Shown here in pieces: positions 60,173 to 64,000 of a DNA stretch of 64,000 nucleotides (within the stretch, counting starts at the first letter, position 1; every line of letters begins with the position of its first letter). This DNA is from Phreatobacter cathodiphilus (lineage in GTDB: Bacteria; Pseudomonadota; Alphaproteobacteria; Rhizobiales; Phreatobacteraceae). A program made the translations under genes and the position numbers. The notes under the pieces are model-generated. The model was not told the origin of the DNA. It made no database searches and saw nothing but the letters and a program-made list of their open reading frames with translations. The stretch covers positions 1,480,001 through 1,544,000 of the forward strand of contig NZ_CP027668.1 in assembly GCF_003008515.1 (NCBI RefSeq). Direction: 5' to 3'.

Positions 60173-60844
60173 TCAGCTGGTGACGCTCTCGCCCGACGGC
60201 AACACGATGGCGGTCGCGCCCACCGGCACGCGGCCGTAGAGGTCGATGATGTCCTGGTTGAGGAACCGGATGCAGCCGGAGGACACCTGCGTGCCGATCG
60301 TCCAGGGCTCGGTGGTGCCGTGCAGGCGATAGAGGGTGTCGCGGTTGCCGCGGTAGAGGTAGAGCGCGCGGGGACCGAGCGGGTTCTCCGGGCCGCCGGG
60401 AAGGCCGCCGGCGACGGGTCCGTAGCGGTCCGGCTCGCGGCGGATCATGTCCTGGGTCGGAGTCCAGCGCGGCCAGACCGCCTTGCGGCCGATGGAGGCG
60501 ATGCCGGTGAGATTGAAACCCTCCTCCTTGCCGACGCCGACGCCGTAGCGCATGGCCCGGCCGTTCTCCATGACGAGATAGGCGTAGCGGGAGGTGGGAT
60601 CGACGACGATCGTGCCGGGATTTTCACGGCCGCGATAGGGCACCTCGCGGCGCCAGAAGCGCTGGTCGACCTGGCTGAGGTCGATGGCCGGCACGGGGTG
60701 GGGCTCACCCTGCACCTCGCCGTACATGGCAACGTAATAGGGATCGAAACGGGGCGTCTCGATCGCCAGTTCCTCGCGTCGGGTGGTGCAGGCACCGAGA
60801 ATGAACGGGGCGCCCAGAACAAGGAAACGTCGATCGATCGTCAT
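60173..60844 (-). CDS. L,D-transpeptidase lipoprotein (YkuD family)
   Basis: Cross-links peptidoglycan 3-3 or attaches proteins to it, outside the inner membrane. The 223-residue protein starts MTIDRRFLVLGAPFILGACTT: a Tat-like RRFL with a lipobox LGAC, so Cys19 should be lipidated. The YkuD domain (about 75-220) has IVVDPTSRYAYLV, YRLHGTTEPWTIG with the His, and the nucleophile motif SSGCIRFLNQDIIDLY. ATG 60844 has GAGG 6 nt upstream; ATG 60847, one codon earlier, is too close to it. It faces a strong terminator at its 3' end. Confidence 0.93.
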   Translation of the reverse strand: MTIDRRFLVLGAPFILGACTTRREELAIETPRFDPYYVAMYGEVQGEPHPVPAIDLSQVDQRFWRREVPYRGRENPGTIVVDPTSRYAYLVMENGRAMRYGVGVGKEEGFNLTGIASIGRKAVWPRWTPTQDMIRREPDRYGPVAGGLPGGPENPLGPRALYLYRGNRDTLYRLHGTTEPWTIGTQVSSGCIRFLNQDIIDLYGRVPVGATAIVLPSGESVTS

Positions 60845-61113
60845 CATAAGCCTCAGAACCTGACGCCGCGAACAAGGTTCCCCGCCCCGCGAGGGATTTG
60901 TCGGTCGCTGCGTCTACGTGAACAGGGGGCGGCTCGTAACACCGGCGGTGGGCGTCAAACATGACGAAACCGTGAGGCCCGGCGAAACGCGGCGTTACTG
61001 TTGCCGCACTGCACCACCCGGACCTCTGCGGCACCCACGCCTCACGCCACCTGCGCGGGAACGATGGCCGGAAAACGGTTAATTCCTGGCAATCGCCGCG
61101 TGCCGAACCGCGA

Positions 61114-62457
61114 TCACAAACTCGCGAACAGGTCGTAGTCGCCGGCCCGGTCGATCTTCACCGTGACCAGCTCTCCGACGGCGAGCTTGCGCCTCGTGTG
61201 GATGAAGACCGACCCGTCGATCTCCGGCGCGTCTCCCTTCGAGCGGGCCCTGACCACGGTGGGGCCCACCTCGTCGACCAGCACCTGCTGGCGCGTGCCG
61301 ACCTTGCGCTTCAGCCGGCGGGCGGAAATCTCCGCCTGCTTCTTCATGAAGCGGTGCCAGCGCCGCTCCATCACCTCGGGCGGCACCTGGCCCTCCAGCG
61401 CGTTGGACGTGGCGCCCGCCACCGGCTCGTACTTGAAGCAGCCGACCCGGTCGAGGCCGACCTCGTCCAGCCAGTCGAGCAGGAATTCGAACTCCTTCTC
61501 GGTCTCGCCGGGAAAGCCGACGATGAAGGTGGAGCGAATGGTGAGGTCCGGGCAGATCTCCCGCCAGCGCCGGATCCGCTCGACCGTCTTCTCCTGGTGC
61601 GCCGGGCGCTTCATGCGGCGCAGCACGTCGGGATGGGCGTGCTGGAAGGGGATGTCGATGTAGGGGAGGATCTTGCCCTCGGCCATCAGCGGGATGACCT
61701 CGTCGACATGCGGATAGGGGTAGACGTATTGCATCCGCACCCAGACGCCGAGTTCGCCGAGCGCCTGGGCGAGATCGAGGAACTTCGTCCGCCAGCTGCG
61801 GTCGCGCCACTGGCTCTCGGCATACTTCACGTCGATTCCGTAGGCCGACGTGTCCTGGCTGACGACGAGGAGCTCCTTCACCCCCGCTGCGACCAGCTTC
61901 TCCGCCTCGCGCATCACCTCGCCGAGGGGGCGCGAGACGAGGTCGCCGCGCAGCTTGGGGATGATGCAGAAGGTGCAGCGGTTGTTGCAGCCCTCGGAAA
62001 TCTTGAGATAGGCATAGTGGCGCGGCGTCAGCTTGATGCCCTGCGGCGGCACCAGGTCGAGGAAGGGATCGTGCTTCGGCGGCGCCGCCTCGTGCACTGC
62101 GGCCAGCACGCTCTCGTATTGCTGCGGACCGGTGATGGCGAGCACGGAGGGGTGGGCGGCCCGGATCTGGTCCGGCTCGGCGCCCATGCAGCCGGTGACG
62201 ATGACGCGGCCGTTCTCCTTCAGCGCGTCGCCGATGGCCGCCAGGCTCTCGGCCTTGGCCGAATCGAGGAAGCCGCAGGTGTTGACGAGCACGAGGTCGG
62301 CGCCCTGGTGGCTGCGCGACAGCTCGTAGCCCTCGGCGCGCAGGCGCGTGATGATCCGCTCGGAATCGACCAGCGCCTTCGGGCAGCCGAGCGAGACGAA
62401 GGAAATCTTCGGCGCGGCGCGGTCGGTCGGCGGGGGCAGGGTGGCGGTGTCGGTCAT
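61114..62457 (-). CDS. rimO: Ribosomal protein S12 methylthiotransferase RimO
   Basis: Radical-SAM enzyme that methylthiolates the conserved Asp of ribosomal protein S12. The 447 residues have the N-terminal UPF0004 domain with its three Cys ([28 protein letters not shown]), the radical-SAM motif [18 protein letters not shown] and the C-terminal TRAM domain (about 375-445). The motif order and S-L-G-C-P-K start separate it from the related MiaB. It is followed by a 266-bp gap and the L,D-transpeptidase gene, and is divergent from Arg-rich copy D. Confidence 0.97.
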   Translation of the reverse strand: MTDTATLPPPTDRAAPKISFVSLGCPKALVDSERIITRLRAEGYELSRSHQGADLVLVNTCGFLDSAKAESLAAIGDALKENGRVIVTGCMGAEPDQIRAAHPSVLAITGPQQYESVLAAVHEAAPPKHDPFLDLVPPQGIKLTPRHYAYLKISEGCNNRCTFCIIPKLRGDLVSRPLGEVMREAEKLVAAGVKELLVVSQDTSAYGIDVKYAESQWRDRSWRTKFLDLAQALGELGVWVRMQYVYPYPHVDEVIPLMAEGKILPYIDIPFQHAHPDVLRRMKRPAHQEKTVERIRRWREICPDLTIRSTFIVGFPGETEKEFEFLLDWLDEVGLDRVGCFKYEPVAGATSNALEGQVPPEVMERRWHRFMKKQAEISARRLKRKVGTRQQVLVDEVGPTVVRARSKGDAPEIDGSVFIHTRRKLAVGELVTVKIDRAGDYDLFASL

Positions 62458-62583
62458 CGGAGCTCGTCACGGGGGGCAGGGCCCGCCAATAGGCGAAACC
62501 GCGGGGCGGGACAAGCCAGACCGGGCGCGGGAGCCGGTCCGTCGACGGCAGGTGAAGCGAATGAACCAAATGCCAGCCGGCCG

Positions 62584-62598
62584 GTTCATCGATCGTTC
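62584..62598 (+). promoter_or_regulatory. LexA-type box upstream of Arg-rich copy D
   Basis: GTTC-ATCGATC-GTTC is a perfect match to the alphaproteobacterial SOS consensus GTTC-N7-GTTC, 48 bp before the start of the Arg-rich protein gene. The first GTTC is also one arm of ATGAACC (62561-62567) / GGTTCAT (62583-62589). About one such match is expected by chance in 64 kb of this composition, so the location is the main support. Confidence 0.5.
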
Positions 62599-62646
62599 AA
62601 CTGGGCCGGGGCACTGTCCTCCCAGTGAAGTCCAAGGAGGTTACAC

Positions 62647-62928
62647 ATGGATCGTCGCTCGTTCTTCCTCACGCTCGCAGGCGGCGCCGTCGCTGCCGGC
62701 GCGCTCGGTGCGACCGCCGCTTCGGCGGCTCCCGCCGCTCCGGCCGCCGCGGCACCCGCTGCCGGCGCGCCGCTGGAAATGCAGTGGGGCTACGGCTACG
62801 GCCCGCGCCGCCGCTACTACCGTCCCTATCGCCCCTACCGTCCCTACGGCTTCTACGGCCCGCGCCCCTTCCGTCCGGTGCGCCGCTGCTGGATCAACCG
62901 CTGGGGCGAGCGCGTCTGCCGCTTCTGA
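62647..62928 (+). CDS. Arg/Tyr/Pro-rich Tat-signal protein, family copy D
   Basis: Fourth member of the small exported family, 93 residues. MDRRSFFLTLAGGAVAAGAL is a twin-arginine-type signal, with cleavage likely near residue 28 (ASA-A). The Ala/Pro spacer ends in GAPLEMQWGYG. The tail differs from the others: YRPYRPYRPYGFYG repeats, then a short basic end with two Cys (in RRCWINRWGERVCRF) that could form a disulfide. AAGGAGG lies 6 nt before the ATG. Repeats of this kind are sometimes auto-annotated as sulfur-globule-like; I do not endorse that. A possible LexA box lies upstream. Confidence 0.82.
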   Translation: MDRRSFFLTLAGGAVAAGALGATAASAAPAAPAAAAPAAGAPLEMQWGYGYGPRRRYYRPYRPYRPYGFYGPRPFRPVRRCWINRWGERVCRF

Positions 62929-62953
62929 CGGCCGGCCTCCCGCCATCGGGCCT

Positions 62954-62984
62954 GCCCCGTCGCCTCCGGGCGGCGGGGCTTTTT
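62954..62984 (+). terminator. Intrinsic terminator after Arg-rich copy D
   Basis: GCCCCGTCGCC (62954-62964) pairs with GGCGGCGGGGC (62969-62979), one G-T pair, with a TCCG loop and five T residues. Confidence 0.92.
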
Positions 62985-63111
62985 CATGCCCGGCGTGGAA
63001 GGCGGCGAAAGCGGGCAGGGCGGGCTTCACCCACGGCTCCCGGCCACCCATCCGCCGCGTTGACGGCACGGGCCGCCTCGCCCTAGACAACAGGACCGGC
63101 GGCGACGCCCC

Positions 63112-63201
63112 GGAGAGGTGGCCGAGTGGTTTAAGGCAGCGGTCTTGAAAACCGCCGTGGGTGCAAGCCCACCGTGAGTTCGAATCTCACCCTCTCCGCC
63201 A
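63112..63201 (+). tRNA. tRNA-Ser (anticodon UGA)
   Basis: A 90-nt class II tRNA. The acceptor GGAGAGG pairs with CCTCTCC. The anticodon arm GCGGT-CTTGAAA-ACCGC has anticodon TGA. A long variable arm (GTGGGTGCAAGCCCAC) is followed by the T arm AGTTCGAATCT, and CCA is encoded. Confidence 0.96.
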
Positions 63202-63284
63202 GCTTCGCCCCAATGCCGACTTTGCGAGAAGCGTCCCACGAGCCACCGTCGGATTGCCTCTGGGAAATCAATCCGGGGCGGACC

Positions 63285-64000
63285 TCAGCCCCGGCGCGCC
63301 TCGAAGAGAGCGACCGCATCGGCCCCGGCCGGAAACTGAAGCCGGCCGGACCTGTCGTGGACCGCGCTCCAGACCGCCTCCGCGACATCCGTCTCCTTCG
63401 TCGTCATCGCCGGCCTGGCGAAGCCGTCGAAGATCGGTGCCGCGAAATCGGCATAGGCCGGCGGAATGAGATCCGCGACGGACAGGTCCGAATTCTGCGC
63501 GAAGCGTGTCGTTGGAGCGTATCCCGGCTCCACCAATCTGGCGCGGATCCCGAAATGGGCGAGTTCGTGGGCGAGAGAGCCGGTAAAGCCCTCGATGGCC
63601 TGCTTGCTGGCGGTATAGGCCGCCGCGAGCGGCATGGCGGCGAGCGTGACGCTCGATGTCACGTTGACGATCACGCCCGAGCAGCGCTCGCGCATCTGCG
63701 GAATGACGGCCTGACACATGGCCATGACACCGAACGTATTGGTGTCGAACACCTTGCGGATATGGGCGATCGGCGTCGCTTCAAAGGCGCCGACGACGCC
63801 GATGCCGGCATTGTTGACCAGCACATCGATCGGCCCGGCGGCCGCAACGACCGCTGCGATGCTTTCGTCCTGCGTCACGTCGAGCGGCAGGACACGCAGG
63901 TTCGGCGATGTCGGCAGAAGCGTGGGGTCGGGGCGCCGCATGGTCGCGACGACATTCCAGCCCTTGTCGAGGAAATGACGCGCCGTCTCCAGGCCATAGC
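63285..64000 (-). CDS. SDR family oxidoreductase, 5' end beyond the window
   Basis: NAD(P)-dependent short-chain dehydrogenase, cut by the window edge. The visible 238 residues include the end of the cofactor fold (G-Y-G-L-E-T-A-R-H-F-L-D-K-G-W-N-V-V-A-T-M-R-R-P), DVTQDESI, the VLVNNAGIGVVGAF block, the Ser in VNVTSSVT, and the catalytic AAYTASKQAIEG. An internal ATG at 63941 could be mistaken for the start, but the upstream codons continue the SDR pattern to position 64000. The substrate is unknown. Convergent with tRNA-Ser. Confidence 0.88.
   Translation of the reverse strand, partial: YGLETARHFLDKGWNVVATMRRPDPTLLPTSPNLRVLPLDVTQDESIAAVVAAAGPIDVLVNNAGIGVVGAFEATPIAHIRKVFDTNTFGVMAMCQAVIPQMRERCSGVIVNVTSSVTLAAMPLAAAYTASKQAIEGFTGSLAHELAHFGIRARLVEPGYAPTTRFAQNSDLSVADLIPPAYADFAAPIFDGFARPAMTTKETDVAEAVWSAVHDRSGRLQFPAGADAVALFEARRG

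Noticed and set aside
60011-60239. Possible small exported protein starting at ATG 60011 with GGAGAGG upstream
   Set aside because: It crosses the terminator of the convergent L,D-transpeptidase gene and continues antisense into it; only the first 22 or so residues look like a signal peptide.
62561-62589. Treating ATGAACC/GGTTCAT, the copy C leader repeat and the pdhA palindromes as one regulon, since all have GAACC/GGTTC arms
   Set aside because: Spacing differs at each site (15, 7 and 6 bp by their own measures), so a single dimeric regulator is unlikely.
63285-63941. Complete SDR gene starting at ATG 63941
   Set aside because: Codons upstream to the window edge continue the SDR cofactor region, so the gene is truncated by the window and starts beyond 64000.

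Overview
The window is chromosomal DNA from a high-GC alphaproteobacterium, most likely of the order Hyphomicrobiales (Rhizobiales). The evidence is a GAAC-N7-GAAC LexA box at ssb, a divK-pleD pair beside rpmG and a DUF3572 gene, an EipB (DUF1849) envelope protein, opgG-opgH, a pyruvate dehydrogenase cluster with a lipoylated E1-beta and a DUF5076 gene, and the order ssb-gyrA-coaD-PPIase-PPIase-queA-tgt. I see no insertion sequences, prophage genes, CRISPR array or origin. Nearly all of the window is densely packed core genome.

Layout. 0-12 kb: SOS-controlled ssb, a GNAT gene, a divergent pair of small membrane proteins, MarC, gyrA, an M20 peptidase, coaD, two cyclophilins, queA-tgt and a PPK2 kinase. 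12-24 kb: small exported proteins, tRNA-Lys(UUU), an SDR, a tightly coupled recG-ybaN-pfkB-unknown operon on the minus strand, then sdhE-mfd on the plus strand. 24-33 kb: clpS-clpA, azlCD, a HIT protein, two tandem Arg-rich exported proteins, a ridA-GDPD-DUF482 operon and eipB. 33-38 kb: dinB, DUF3572, divK-pleD and rpmG. 38-49 kb: an assimilatory siroheme reductase with a CysJ-like partner, opgG-opgH, a DMT transporter, an acyl-CoA ligase, a SPOR-like membrane protein and queF. 49-60 kb: eno, ftsB and the whole pyruvate dehydrogenase cluster pdhA-pdhB-DUF5076-pdhC-unknown-lpdA. 60-64 kb: an L,D-transpeptidase, rimO, another Arg-rich exported protein, tRNA-Ser(UGA) and a truncated SDR.

How the genes work together. 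ssb, gyrA, recG, mfd and dinB serve DNA topology, repair and damage tolerance. queA, tgt and queF belong to the queuosine tRNA pathway. clpS-clpA carry out N-end-rule proteolysis. divK-pleD run cell-cycle phosphorelay and c-di-GMP signalling. eno and pdhABC-lpdA link lower glycolysis to the TCA cycle. opgGH, eipB, the L,D-transpeptidase and several exported proteins shape the envelope.

The most unusual signal is a family of four small exported proteins (13283-13543, 28983-29219, 29377-29628, 62647-62928). Each has a twin-arginine-type signal (RR-x-FF), an Ala/Pro-rich spacer ending in a conserved EM[Q/R], and a tail of mostly Arg and aromatic residues. Two of them sit in the same layout: Arg-rich gene, terminator, tRNA, then a convergent SDR gene. 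One has a perfect GTTC-N7-GTTC LexA-type box 48 bp upstream. Other notable points are a Tgt that has lost three of its four zinc ligands, tandem palindromes upstream of pdhA, a large stem in the pleD-rpmG intergenic region, and a terminator whose 3' arm supplies the ribosome-binding site of the next gene.
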